From: JAFDZO01 sp044226845
Lineage (GTDB): Bacteria; Bacteroidota; Ignavibacteria; Tepidaquicellales; Tepidaquicellaceae
Assembly (NCBI GenBank): GCA_044226845.1
Contig: JBGAGG010000005.1
Location: forward strand, 62,001 to 126,000
Length of the DNA stretch: 64,000 nt
Direction of reading: 5' to 3'
Under the pieces are notes generated by a model that saw only the letters and a program-made list of their open reading frames with translations, did not search any database and was not told the DNA's origin. Numbering within the stretch: position 1 is the stretch's first letter; the number at the start of each line of letters is the position of its first letter. Below are positions 14,496 to 24,291 of the stretch, piece after piece. Both the position numbers and the translations under genes were made by a program.

Positions 14496-15749
14496 TTATT
14501 TAGCAGGTAAAATCTTTCCGCTTACTTCACCAAATCCGACTCTGTAACCTTCGCCTTCACAATAAGCGCTCATTATAACAGTATCGCCGTCATTGATAAA
14601 TTTTCTTTCTTCTCCGTTCGGAAGTTTGATCGGCTCAGCGCCTCTCCATGTAATTTCTAGCATGCTTCCTCTAGATTCTTTTGTGTCTCCGCTGATAGTT
14701 CCTGAGGCAAGTAAGTCACCTGTTTGTATGTTGCAGCCATTAACAGTATGATGGGCTAGCTGCTGCGGCATATTCCAATATAAATATTTGAAATTTGAAT
14801 GGCAAATTTCGAAAGGCTCGGGCAATTTCTCATTTTGTAAATATACGTGAAGCTGAATATCAAACGTTTTATCTCCCTTGCTTTGTAAATATGGCAGCGG
14901 TTCAAATTCAGGTTTAGGGCTTGCGCATCTGAAGGGTTCCAGCGCATCAAGTGTAACAACCCATGGAGAAATAGAGGTAGCAAAGTTTTTTGCGAGGAAG
15001 GGTCCGAGCGGCACGTACTCCCAAGCTTGAATATCACGTGCGCTCCAGTCGTTTACAATTACCATTCCGAAAATATGCTCTTCCGCTTCTTCCACTGAAA
15101 TTGAATCGCCAAGCTCATTTCCTTTACCAATGAAAAATCCCATCTCAAGTTCGAAGTCCATCAGCTTGCTTGCTCCGAATACAGGATTTTCTGCATCGGC
15201 AGGTTTTGTCTGTCCCTTAGGTCTTACTATATCGGTTCCGCTTACTACAATAGAGCTTGCTCTGCCATGATATGCTACAGGGAGATGAAGCCAGTTAGGC
15301 ATGAGAGCGTTTTCTTTTCCTCGGAACATAATACCAACGTTTGTTGCATGTTCTTTGGATGAATAAAAATCCGTGTAGTCGCCGATCTCAACAGGCAGGC
15401 ACATAATTGCATCTTCCATAGGAATAAATGCTTCCTGACACAGTTCTTTATTATCTTTTAGAGTCGGATTATCATCACTTAATAAACTTTGTAATTGAGT
15501 TCTGATTTCTTTCCATACTTTCTTATCCTGAGACATAAAAAGATTAAGCGAGCTTCTGTTGAAAAGATTTTTTTCAAAAGAAGAATTTTTTAAAAGTCCT
15601 CTGTCTTCGAGAACTGAAAGGTCTAAGATAAAACCGCCAATAGCTACACCGATTCGGGGGTTACCATCGGGCTTCGGTTTAAAAACCCCGTAAGGAAGAT
15701 TTTGAATCGGGAAATGAGATTCGGCTGAGTATTTAATAAAAGATTTCAT
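14496..15749 (-). CDS. fahA: Fumarylacetoacetase
   Basis: 417 residues, matching animal and bacterial fumarylacetoacetases. It hydrolyses 4-fumarylacetoacetate to fumarate and acetoacetate, the last step of tyrosine/homogentisate breakdown. Residues 1-115 form the small N-terminal domain. The catalytic domain carries the active-site histidine H134 in SSKEHATNVG, the metal ligands in MDFELEMGFF and VNDWSARDIQAWEY, and the lysine in GPFLAKNFATSISPW. The ending GEGYRVGFGEVSGKILPAK is typical. The conserved gene 15814-16800 lies 64 bases upstream on the same strand and may be co-transcribed. No other homogentisate-pathway gene is visible in the window. Confidence 0.97.
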   Translation of the reverse strand: MKSFIKYSAESHFPIQNLPYGVFKPKPDGNPRIGVAIGGFILDLSVLEDRGLLKNSSFEKNLFNRSSLNLFMSQDKKVWKEIRTQLQSLLSDDNPTLKDNKELCQEAFIPMEDAIMCLPVEIGDYTDFYSSKEHATNVGIMFRGKENALMPNWLHLPVAYHGRASSIVVSGTDIVRPKGQTKPADAENPVFGASKLMDFELEMGFFIGKGNELGDSISVEEAEEHIFGMVIVNDWSARDIQAWEYVPLGPFLAKNFATSISPWVVTLDALEPFRCASPKPEFEPLPYLQSKGDKTFDIQLHVYLQNEKLPEPFEICHSNFKYLYWNMPQQLAHHTVNGCNIQTGDLLASGTISGDTKESRGSMLEITWRGAEPIKLPNGEERKFINDGDTVIMSAYCEGEGYRVGFGEVSGKILPAK

Positions 15750-15813
15750 AATATATTTTAGAATTTATTTTTTTAACCAGAATAACTTTGCGCTCTTTGC
15801 GTTGTTTAAGTCA

Positions 15814-16800
15814 TCACATTAATTTTAGGTTTATTAAATCTTCTCTTGGTTCATCGAAGGAGCATGAGCCGTAGGAGATTACAAAATTTTTTCGTGCGTT
15901 TTCTATTACCTTTACCGGCGATTTAAACTCTTTCCACCTTAAATTATTATCATCAAATTTAAAGTTTTCTGCATCTTCATCAGAAAGGATATCTATTAAA
16001 TCCTGCTCGAGTAAATCATTCCCATACAATAATACTCCGGCCCCGAACACATTTAGAAATCCGTGCATTTTTGTTTTTACTGTTTCATTGTAATGTCTGA
16101 ATGGGTGATGAAGTCCCGCGGTGAATTTTAACGGAAGCTGATTTTCATAGGATGCATTTATTACGTAAGCAATTTGTTCAGGGGAAGGAAAAGCTGAAGC
16201 TTCTACTCCGCCTGTGCGAAGTTTAAAACCGCTTCGGGGAAAATTTTCATCCTGTCCGAAAAATTCATTATGTTTTTTTAAAGCTGATGCGAAATTGTTT
16301 ACTGATGATTTCCAGTCATTTTTCAGAGGAATTTCAAAAAATACTTTCACATAGAAAGGAACATTCTCCTTTATTATTGCAGCCGTACTGTTCATAACTT
16401 CATACATAGCATCAGGATTATTTCCTAATACTAAATCTTCAGGAAGTCTAACTTCAAATGCATCTGTAAGAAATTTGTTTTTAGTCTGCTGTAAGAACTG
16501 AATAATCAGATTTACATCTTCTGCTGTACCCTTTATAAATTCTTCAGAGTCTGTTCCACTTCTGCCAAGAACAGATATAGAAAATGGCTTGTAGTTATTT
16601 ACATCTGAATTTATTAGCACAGCAAGAGATGAAAGCTGCTTTGCCGGGCAGATGAACTTCGATAAAATCCATTCATCGCTTTCATTAATATATCCTGTGA
16701 ATTGTTCATACGCTTCTCTAAGAGGAAGTGAGGCAGGCGGAAAAAGCCCTGCGTAATCAATTAAATGAGTTATTAATTGCTTTAAGGAATTTGAAATCAT
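15814..16800 (-). CDS. Conserved protein of unknown function beside fumarylacetoacetase
   Basis: 328 residues without signal peptide or membrane segment. The N-terminus LIDYAGLFPPASLPLREAYE and the internal FKLRTGGVEASAFPSPEQIA and LPLKFTAGLHHPFRHY are strongly patterned; Arg, Lys and two His in RTGG and KFTAGLHHP look like active-site residues of a (beta/alpha)8-type enzyme. I know this protein type only as a conserved hypothetical. Its position immediately upstream of fahA suggests a link to aromatic amino acid degradation, which is inference from context only. Confidence 0.75.
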   Translation of the reverse strand: MISNSLKQLITHLIDYAGLFPPASLPLREAYEQFTGYINESDEWILSKFICPAKQLSSLAVLINSDVNNYKPFSISVLGRSGTDSEEFIKGTAEDVNLIIQFLQQTKNKFLTDAFEVRLPEDLVLGNNPDAMYEVMNSTAAIIKENVPFYVKVFFEIPLKNDWKSSVNNFASALKKHNEFFGQDENFPRSGFKLRTGGVEASAFPSPEQIAYVINASYENQLPLKFTAGLHHPFRHYNETVKTKMHGFLNVFGAGVLLYGNDLLEQDLIDILSDEDAENFKFDDNNLRWKEFKSPVKVIENARKNFVISYGSCSFDEPREDLINLKLM

Positions 16801-16875
16801 ATTCTATCTGTTGAAAGACAAAATTAGCTTAATAACGGTAAAAGAAAAATGTAAACTGATTTCTCGATTACTTTC

Positions 16876-16917
16876 CTAAATAAAAAATGCCCGGTCGCAT
16901 TACACGAACCAGGCATT
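16876..16917 (-). terminator. Rho-independent terminator of the 1877-aa protein gene
   Basis: On the minus strand AATGCCTGGT and ACCGGGCATT (one G-U) form a 10-bp stem around a 12-base loop, followed by TTTTATTTAGG. It lies 26 bases past the stop codon at 16943. Confidence 0.8.
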
Positions 16918-16942
16918 CATTTTACAGATACAACATTTATTT

Positions 16943-19900
16943 TTATTTTACTAATACCATTTTTAACGTTTTACTGAAATCTTTTCCTGAAGTTGATTTT
17001 GCAGCTATTCTGTAGAAGTAGGTACCGCTTGCAAATCCTGCCCCGTTAAACTGAACAGTGTAATATCCTGCTGTCTGCTGCTGATTCACCAATACATTCA
17101 TTTCTCTACCTGTCATATCGTAAACTCTTATTTCAACTTTAGAATCAAACGGAAGCTCGTAATCAATTTTTGAAGTGGGGTTAAAAGGATTAGGATAATT
17201 CTGGCTTATCTTATAATCCTTGGGCAAGCCGACTTCCACTTCAGCCCGTAAATCATAATACTTGAACGTACCGTTCACGTCAATTTGTTTTAATCTGTAT
17301 TTGTATTTTCCTGTCTGTAATCTTAAGTCATCATAAGAATAGCTCTTTGGTGTAACGGAATTTCCCGCTGCCTCTACTGATGAAATTTTCGACCAGTTCT
17401 CCGATGTAGAAATTTTTCTTTCTATCTCAAATTTTTGTGAATTGTGCTCCATTGTTGTTGTCCACTTCAGCTTCACATCGTTTCGGTTCACTGTGGAAGT
17501 GAACTCGGATAACTCAACAGGCAGTGGATTATCCAGACCTGTAAATGAGAATAAAGAGAAGGATGTTAAGTTAACTGACTTGGCACCCACAAACTGCCCT
17601 AAATAATCATAAGTGCTTCCAGGTACAAACTGCCATGTAGTTCCGTTATCATTGCTTTTTGCCATTCCAAGATTTGTGCTTGAAGGCTGAGTAATGTTAT
17701 TCATTTCTCTTTCGCTGAAAGCAAGTTTTAAGTCGTAATCAAGTCCGGTATCCGTTCCTGCTGCTAAAATCATAAAGTAACTGTTTCCAAATGAGTGTGC
17801 TGCATTAGGAGGATTAACCCCGCCGTAATAATATAATGATAACGATGTGGGTTGTACAGCGGTATTAAAAATAACTGAGCCGAAAATTCTTCCTGCGTGA
17901 TAAAAATAGTATTCTGTTCCTATTCCAAAGGGTCCTGAAAGATAAATTTCCACTGGTGCAGAATTTGCTGCAACTTCAAAAGCTCCTATATCAGATGCTC
18001 CTGTAGTAATTGCAGTTGAACGGGAAGTTCCGATGAAATCTGTAGATACTGCTGGGTAGATTTGCGGATATCCCATGCCGTTTATATAATATACTGTTGA
18101 CTGATTTGTCTGCGGTTTTAAATTACAATTTGAAGGGTCCTCAAAGAAATTGAATGCATTCATAGTTGCTGCAGTTCTGGCAAGTGAGTTTGCATCTCTT
18201 CCGAAACTTTGAAGTCTCCATGTTTCAATTGCCATTGGTGTGCCCATATTTTCAAAATATAGATCTTCAAAGAATCCTGCAGATGTTCCCGTACAGAAAT
18301 TAAAATCACAGGTCAGACCGGTATTTAAATTCTTGTTTCCAATTGCATAGTGATTGGCACTTCCTGAAAAAACTGTTCTGTTGTTATAAAAAATATTGTT
18401 ATATGCTGTCCAGGATGACTGCAGGAAGAAAGGATTTTCTCTCCAGGCACAATAAGTGCTTGTTGAACCAAGCGAACTGCCACCAATGTAAACTGTATTG
18501 TAATACATGTTTATGTTCTGCTGAGCCGAAATATCATAAATTCCATAAAGAGCGCTGCTTGTTGCGCCTGCCGGCTCTACCCTTATCTGATTATTAATAA
18601 TATTAATATTGTTGAATGTTGAATTTGAAAGATATATTCCGACAAGCATATTGTTATTGCCTGATGGCGCAATATTAATTTTATTTCTGGCTATAGTCGT
18701 ATTTTTAGCATCAGTAATATACATTCCCCATACTTCCTGATTTGTATATGTATCATAAATTTCATTATCGGCTATAAGATTGTTTGTGCCGTAAGCCTGA
18801 AATCTCAGCGGTGTTATGAATGCTCCATAATTTGCAGTCTGATGAAATTTATTGTGTGTAATTGAAATATTTTCAACACCTTTAGCTGTACCAATATTTA
18901 TATTAAAACCGTAGGCATCAGCAAAATCGCAGCTGTCTATTATTGTGCCCGAATGAGAAGAGTCTCCCGAATAAGTATTTTCAAAAAATATTCCCGTATT
19001 ATATCTTCCGGGATAAACTCCGGATGATGGTTTAAAATCACAATTGCTTATTGTATTGCTATCGCAACCAACAGGTCCGCTGTAATTTTGAAAATGTACT
19101 ACACCTGATGCTGAATTGTTGCTTTCAAAAATACAATTTCTAATAGTAGCATTCTGTACATTTGTTCCAAAAGCAATGCATGCGTTTGTTTGATTTGCTT
19201 CATCTGCATTGTTTATAAAGCGAATATATTTTCCTGTGCCTGTATTCGGGTTTCTTCCATCAATGGTAAGATTTCTTGAATAATATAGGAATACATTTGT
19301 ATATGTAGTAGTTGTATCAAAGTTCTGCATAGTTCTAACATAGTTTCCGTCAGGTCTTACCGTAACCTTATAATTATTAGGATTCATATTGTTCTGATTT
19401 GTAATAAATAATTCATCGTTGTAAGTATCGCCACCCATAATTAAAGTAACATCTCCGGTTATTATTCCATTATTGTAGTAATTACAAAAGTCGGAGAATT
19501 TGTTAAATAAAGGTGCTCCTCCTCCTGCAATATAATAAGTGCCTTGTATAGGGTTTCTTAAAGAATACATTAAGTAGCCGGAATTTGGCGCAGCGGTAAT
19601 ATTTATAAGAGGTGTGCCCGGTGTTGCACCATATCCATAAGAGTTAAAAAAACCTGCTGCGTCCTCTGCAACAGTTAATAATTGAATTATTGTTGTATCA
19701 CCTGAAAGTGTAGAACCAGGATTCATTTTAGAGTAATCAATTGAAAATGAATATGTTCGTTCTGCTCCTGCATCGGCTGTAGTTCCTTCTGCATATCTCC
19801 ATCCCATTGGGTCTGAGGGTGTATTAGTAGGAACAGGTAGATTGGCATTAGGGTCAGCAGATCTTTTAAAATATATTCTTGGCGCATTTGTATTTGATAA

Positions 19901-22576
19901 AGCCTTGTTATCTGAAATAAAAGCAAAGTTATTTAAAGCCCGTGGATTATCTGAGACTAATGCCTGTGATGGAGTAAAATAAAATCCTATATAAGGTTCT
20001 TGTAAGTCGATTGTAGGATCACCGTAATCAGCTTCAATTGCTCCCATATCTGGACGGTTTGAACTTGGGATAGATCTGACATTTCCGTTGAAGTCCACAT
20101 TAAAATATGATGTTAATCTTGCTCCCCCGTTTGATTGTTTGTTATTCATCGGTAAGGAAAGATCAGGAGGAGAAATAGTCGGGTTATTAAACTGCGGGTC
20201 AGATGAAAAACAAAACGGACCCATTTGGTTATTTGTTGCTGTTCTTAGATCTGCTATTGTACTTATATCTGTTAACAATGTACCTGCAAGCATACCACCA
20301 TTGCCGCCGGCATATAAGTTACTATATTGTATTACCGTAGAAGGTAATCCATTTTGGTTGACTCTGAAAGCGTAATGTCTTCCTGTTACAACACCGGGAG
20401 AACCTGTGCTGGAGCGGTTATTATGATATATATTATTATACATTGTAACAGAATTAAAAAATGCAAGGTTGTAGCAATAAGTATTAGTTACATTTGATGA
20501 TTGGGTGCCTCCAATATACACACTGTTAAATGTTGCATACCTTTGGCTGCTTGAGGAATCAAAAATCCCTCTGATTACAGGGTTAGTTGTTATTCCGTTA
20601 CCCAACGAAATAACATTACTGTTAAGAAGAAATCCGTTGAAACGAATTCCCTCAATAACTGAGCTGTTTGAGGTTTGAGTTTTTACATCGTAAATCAAAT
20701 TCCTTCTTGCTTCAGAACCGCAAAACATCCCTACTGCATAAACATTATTTACCGTAGCGTTTGTATTAATGATGTTGTAAATTTTGTTATTATTAGCGCT
20801 TCCGGCTGTGTAAATTCCTACTGCGCCGCCAAGTATTCCGGGAGCACAGCTATTTGTAGTTAAATTGTTAACAAAATTAGAATCGATATTTGTAAATGTC
20901 TTAAGATTAAAAATACCGAAAGTTCCGCTTCTCGTTCCTGTACCGCAGATGGAATTCAGATTTGTAACAGTATTTCCTTTGATAGTATTTTGTGCCCCGA
21001 AATTATTTGTATAACTTATTCCATAAACTTTTGAATTTCCTGTAGAACTTGAAACTGACTGAATATCTTTTACAATATTATTTTGAATATCATATACTCC
21101 TCCATATCCATTTGAAGCTATTCCGTAGCATACGGCTGAATCTGAATTAGTTCTTGCGCGGCAGTTTCTTATAATGTTTCCTGTTATCGTTAAGTTCGGA
21201 TAAAAACCTAATTCATTATTTATAGCCGTGAATCTTCCAAAGCCGTTTGCAGTTAGACTTCCGACTGTAATATTATTGGGAGAGGCGATTGTGGAAGTGT
21301 CTCCTATATGGTTGTTCTGAAAAAAATAATTTCCATTGGCATTTATATTTAAGCCGTAAAATCTAGCCCGTGAGCTTGCCCCTACGCTGACAACTTCAAT
21401 AGAACCAATGGTATTATTTTTGAAATAACCTGCACTTGAAAAACCGCTGCAGGCAAATCCTGTTGCGAAGGATTCAGTAGTATTGTTAGTTACTTTTATA
21501 CTGGATGTGCCTGAAGTTTTCCCGACTCTGTTAGAATCAATTGTTGAGTTGTTTGAACTGAATTGAATAAAAAATCCTGTCCACGCTCCCCAATATGTTC
21601 CCGTAAAAGAGTTTGTTGTGAAATCAAAACCATCTATAATATTATTTCTTATTGTTGAATTGTTTATAGAGCTTGTAGAAATTCCGTAATAAACAAAACC
21701 ATTAGTGCCTGATAGTGTGGCGGGGGCTGACTGCAATGTATCTGCAAAACCAATAATATTGCTGCTCATATTTAATGAGTTTAAAAGTGTAGGCGCATAA
21801 ATTCCATAGGCAGTAGTATTTGTATTCAATGAAAACGGCAAGGGATAATATATTTTATTACTCTTTATTTCGCAGCTTGACATTTGCCCCGAACAGTAAA
21901 TAGCAGCGCAAGTGTTTCCGTTTAAGATGCTATTTTCAAAATTATTGTTTCGTATTGTTACACTATCCGTAGTATTGGCAGTATATATACCGTATTGCAG
22001 AAATGCAGAACCGGAATAGTTTCTGAAAGTATTATTTGAAATAAAAATATTTTTGTTGCCGTAACTTGTTACCGGGTTGGTGATAGCAATTCCGTTGCAT
22101 AAATTTCCTTCGATTACACAATTTTTAACTGAATCGTATTGTGCATCATTATAAAAATGAAGTACTGCATAACCTGGCGAAGGGTTAGGATTGCTAAAAA
22201 CAAGAGGACCGAATCCCCCCGGAAGCGTACCGTCAATTGTCAGATTATCAACTCCATTAAACCAAAACAGAGGGAGATTGAAGTTGGAGTTAGTTATATT
22301 TATTGCCCCGGCTGCTCCTGGTATAATTCTTATTGAAGAATATAAAGCACTGCCTGAACCTGAAGCGCTAAGAACAGTGAAGTTATTTGATGTATTTGCA
22401 GTAACACTAATTACAATATCTCCCTGATGTGTTCCGTTGTTTATTGCAATAAATGCGTTAGAGAGATTAGTGTAGGATGCAGCCGAGGTGCCTGCTGTTG
22501 CGCTTACGTCAACTTGAGAGAAGCTTTTACAAGGGAAAATAAAAGCTGCCAAAATAAAAAATAAAAGTGTTTTCAT
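16943..22576 (-). CDS. Very large secreted beta-helix protein with type IX sorting tail
   Basis: 1877 residues. A signal peptide (ending SFSQ) leads to two right-handed parallel beta-helix regions built of short Asn/Ser/Thr-rich turns (patterns like NNxFxNxxxxGIYxxN and IxxNTIxN): roughly residues 25-860 and 1060-1520. Between them (about 870-1050) is a beta-sandwich-like linker; GTYYIAGGGAPLFNKFSDF marks the start of the second helix. Near the C-terminus come PVELSEFTS...VKLKWTTTMEHNSQKFEIER, a fibronectin-like module, and the sorting domain with ISQNYPNPFNPTSKIDYELP, ending KTLKMVLVK. Such helices serve as adhesins or polysaccharide lyases; no catalytic motif is evident, so adhesion or surface display is inferred. 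It is monocistronic, with its own terminator. Confidence 0.9.
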   Translation of the reverse strand: MKTLLFFILAAFIFPCKSFSQVDVSATAGTSAASYTNLSNAFIAINNGTHQGDIVISVTANTSNNFTVLSASGSGSALYSSIRIIPGAAGAINITNSNFNLPLFWFNGVDNLTIDGTLPGGFGPLVFSNPNPSPGYAVLHFYNDAQYDSVKNCVIEGNLCNGIAITNPVTSYGNKNIFISNNTFRNYSGSAFLQYGIYTANTTDSVTIRNNNFENSILNGNTCAAIYCSGQMSSCEIKSNKIYYPLPFSLNTNTTAYGIYAPTLLNSLNMSSNIIGFADTLQSAPATLSGTNGFVYYGISTSSINNSTIRNNIIDGFDFTTNSFTGTYWGAWTGFFIQFSSNNSTIDSNRVGKTSGTSSIKVTNNTTESFATGFACSGFSSAGYFKNNTIGSIEVVSVGASSRARFYGLNINANGNYFFQNNHIGDTSTIASPNNITVGSLTANGFGRFTAINNELGFYPNLTITGNIIRNCRARTNSDSAVCYGIASNGYGGVYDIQNNIVKDIQSVSSSTGNSKVYGISYTNNFGAQNTIKGNTVTNLNSICGTGTRSGTFGIFNLKTFTNIDSNFVNNLTTNSCAPGILGGAVGIYTAGSANNNKIYNIINTNATVNNVYAVGMFCGSEARRNLIYDVKTQTSNSSVIEGIRFNGFLLNSNVISLGNGITTNPVIRGIFDSSSSQRYATFNSVYIGGTQSSNVTNTYCYNLAFFNSVTMYNNIYHNNRSSTGSPGVVTGRHYAFRVNQNGLPSTVIQYSNLYAGGNGGMLAGTLLTDISTIADLRTATNNQMGPFCFSSDPQFNNPTISPPDLSLPMNNKQSNGGARLTSYFNVDFNGNVRSIPSSNRPDMGAIEADYGDPTIDLQEPYIGFYFTPSQALVSDNPRALNNFAFISDNKALSNTNAPRIYFKRSADPNANLPVPTNTPSDPMGWRYAEGTTADAGAERTYSFSIDYSKMNPGSTLSGDTTIIQLLTVAEDAAGFFNSYGYGATPGTPLINITAAPNSGYLMYSLRNPIQGTYYIAGGGAPLFNKFSDFCNYYNNGIITGDVTLIMGGDTYNDELFITNQNNMNPNNYKVTVRPDGNYVRTMQNFDTTTTYTNVFLYYSRNLTIDGRNPNTGTGKYIRFINNADEANQTNACIAFGTNVQNATIRNCIFESNNSASGVVHFQNYSGPVGCDSNTISNCDFKPSSGVYPGRYNTGIFFENTYSGDSSHSGTIIDSCDFADAYGFNINIGTAKGVENISITHNKFHQTANYGAFITPLRFQAYGTNNLIADNEIYDTYTNQEVWGMYITDAKNTTIARNKINIAPSGNNNMLVGIYLSNSTFNNINIINNQIRVEPAGATSSALYGIYDISAQQNINMYYNTVYIGGSSLGSTSTYCAWRENPFFLQSSWTAYNNIFYNNRTVFSGSANHYAIGNKNLNTGLTCDFNFCTGTSAGFFEDLYFENMGTPMAIETWRLQSFGRDANSLARTAATMNAFNFFEDPSNCNLKPQTNQSTVYYINGMGYPQIYPAVSTDFIGTSRSTAITTGASDIGAFEVAANSAPVEIYLSGPFGIGTEYYFYHAGRIFGSVIFNTAVQPTSLSLYYYGGVNPPNAAHSFGNSYFMILAAGTDTGLDYDLKLAFSEREMNNITQPSSTNLGMAKSNDNGTTWQFVPGSTYDYLGQFVGAKSVNLTSFSLFSFTGLDNPLPVELSEFTSTVNRNDVKLKWTTTMEHNSQKFEIERKISTSENWSKISSVEAAGNSVTPKSYSYDDLRLQTGKYKYRLKQIDVNGTFKYYDLRAEVEVGLPKDYKISQNYPNPFNPTSKIDYELPFDSKVEIRVYDMTGREMNVLVNQQQTAGYYTVQFNGAGFASGTYFYRIAAKSTSGKDFSKTLKMVLVK

Positions 22577-22777
22577 ATCTGTAAAATTTTATAGTGTCAA
22601 AATTATACAAATAAGTCCATCGTAAAAAATTAAAATTTATATATTTTCTTACAGGTTTTAAAGTATTGATTTTTATAAAAATAACTCTACTCGGAAATTT
22701 TCTGATTAAAAATTGTTCAAAATTTTGGAATGAATTTCTAACTTACCAAAAGATTTAATATTCATTAAATTTACAAC

Positions 22778-24214
22778 ATGGAGACGGAAAGATTCCTGCA
22801 AAAATTTCTGATAAAGAACTCGTATACTGATTCTGACGAGATTGTTGAAATAAAAAATCCTTTCACAAGTAAAGTTGTAAAGAAAGTTTTCAAGAGCAGC
22901 AAAGAACACGTTAATCAGTCCTTAAATTACCTTTCATCGGTTTATCCAAAGTATAAATCAACTCCGACTTATATTAAATGCGATCTGCTTTCAAAAATTT
23001 CTCAAAAAGTTTCAGATAGAAAAGAAGAGCTTGCTCAGTTAATAACACTTGAAACCGGCAAGCCCATAAAGTTTTCACGTATAGAAGTTGAACGCGCTGT
23101 ATTAACATTTCAGTTGGGAAGTGAAGAAGCAAAAAGAATTGAAGGAGAAACTTTATCTTTAGATTTATTAAAAGGTTCGGAAGGAAAGAAAGCAATTGTA
23201 CGAAGATTTCCTATCGGAATTATTTTAGCAATTACTCCATGGAATTTCCCTATTAACTTAGTCGCTCATAAATTATCTCCCGCACTTGCATCAGGCAATG
23301 TGGTTTTGCTGAAACCTGCAAGCGCATCTTTATGCTGCGGTATTGAGCTCGGCAAAATTGTAAAGGAAGCGAGTGAAGAGATGGGTTTGGATTATTGTCC
23401 TGTAAATGTTGTAACATCATCAGGCAGTGACATAGAAGAATTTTTAGGAGACGACAGAGTAAAATTAATTTCATTCACAGGAAGTCCTATAGTAGGATGG
23501 GGATTGAAGAAGCACACATACATGCAGAAGCTTTCGCTGGAGCTCGGCGGAAATGCAGGAGTAATAGTAGATGAAACAGCAGATATAAAACTTGCTGCGC
23601 AAAAAATTGCAGTAGGTGGATTTGCTCAGGCAGGCCAAAGCTGTATCTCTGTGCAGAGAGTTTTCGTACATAAAAGCAGGTACGTAGAGTTTAAAAAAAT
23701 AATGCTTGAAGAAACAGCAAAGATGAAATACGGAAATCCTTTTGAAGAAGATACAATGATCGGCCCAATGATAAATGAAGGCGAAGCAAAAAGAGTTGAG
23801 AAATGGATTGAAGAAGCAAAGGAAACCAGCGCGAAAGTGTTAACAGGCGGAACGAGAGATAATGCAGTTGTACAGCCGACTATAATAGAAGGCGCGAATA
23901 AAAATTTAAACGTAAACAGCAAAGAGGTCTTTGCGCCTCTTATTACAATAAAAGAGTTTGTAGATTTTAAAACAGCAGTAGAAGAAGTAAATGATTCCGA
24001 TCTTGGCTTGCAGGCAGGCGTATTTACAAATAACTTTGCCAATGCGATGTATGCCTATGAGAACATTGAAACAGGCGGTGTAATAATTAACGATGTTTCA
24101 ACTTACAGAATGGATTCAATGCCGTATGGCGGAGTGAAACAATCAGGCAATGCGCGAGAAGGTGTGAAGTATGCTATCGAAGAGATGACAGAAAGAAAGG
24201 TGATGGTGTATTAG
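22778..24214 (+). CDS. Aldehyde dehydrogenase family protein
   Basis: 478 residues. ALDH hallmarks are ILAITPWNFPINLVAHK, FTGSPIVGWGLK, the base E255 in LELGGNAG, the nucleophile C289 in AGQSCISVQR, KEVFAPLI and MPYGGVKQSGNAREG near the C-terminus. The N-terminal 30 residues precede the usual NPFTSKVV start. The AGQxCISVQR context resembles lactaldehyde and non-phosphorylating glyceraldehyde-3-phosphate dehydrogenase-type members, but the substrate is unknown. It lies divergent from the large secreted protein. The biotin carboxylase gene follows after 77 bases containing a hairpin, so linkage to that operon is uncertain. Confidence 0.93.
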   Translation: METERFLQKFLIKNSYTDSDEIVEIKNPFTSKVVKKVFKSSKEHVNQSLNYLSSVYPKYKSTPTYIKCDLLSKISQKVSDRKEELAQLITLETGKPIKFSRIEVERAVLTFQLGSEEAKRIEGETLSLDLLKGSEGKKAIVRRFPIGIILAITPWNFPINLVAHKLSPALASGNVVLLKPASASLCCGIELGKIVKEASEEMGLDYCPVNVVTSSGSDIEEFLGDDRVKLISFTGSPIVGWGLKKHTYMQKLSLELGGNAGVIVDETADIKLAAQKIAVGGFAQAGQSCISVQRVFVHKSRYVEFKKIMLEETAKMKYGNPFEEDTMIGPMINEGEAKRVEKWIEEAKETSAKVLTGGTRDNAVVQPTIIEGANKNLNVNSKEVFAPLITIKEFVDFKTAVEEVNDSDLGLQAGVFTNNFANAMYAYENIETGGVIINDVSTYRMDSMPYGGVKQSGNAREGVKYAIEEMTERKVMVY

Positions 24215-24231
24215 ATAATTATTAATTTGAA

Positions 24232-24269
24232 ATGGCTCCGGAAGGGGGTTCAAATCCTTTCGGATCAAT
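24232..24269. repeat. Hairpin element between aldehyde dehydrogenase and biotin carboxylase genes
   Basis: ATGGCTCCGGAAGG (24232-24245) can pair with CCTTTCGGATCAAT (24256-24269) around the loop GGGTTCAAAT, with two mismatched or wobble positions. There is no T run, so it is a weak terminator at best. The loop GGTTCAAATCC mimics a tRNA T-arm, but no matching 5' acceptor, D- or anticodon arm is present. ATGGCTCCG also starts the hairpin at 49854-49877, which may hint at a dispersed element. Confidence 0.45.
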
Positions 24270-24291
24270 TTGAAATTAAAACCTAATTATC

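Noticed and set aside
23626..24042. 138-codon ORF opposite the second aldehyde dehydrogenase
   Set aside because: It is a shadow of a conserved gene and has no independent support.
24232..24269. A tRNA gene near 24.25 kb
   Set aside because: Only a T-arm-like loop is present; acceptor 5' strand, D-arm and anticodon arm are missing.
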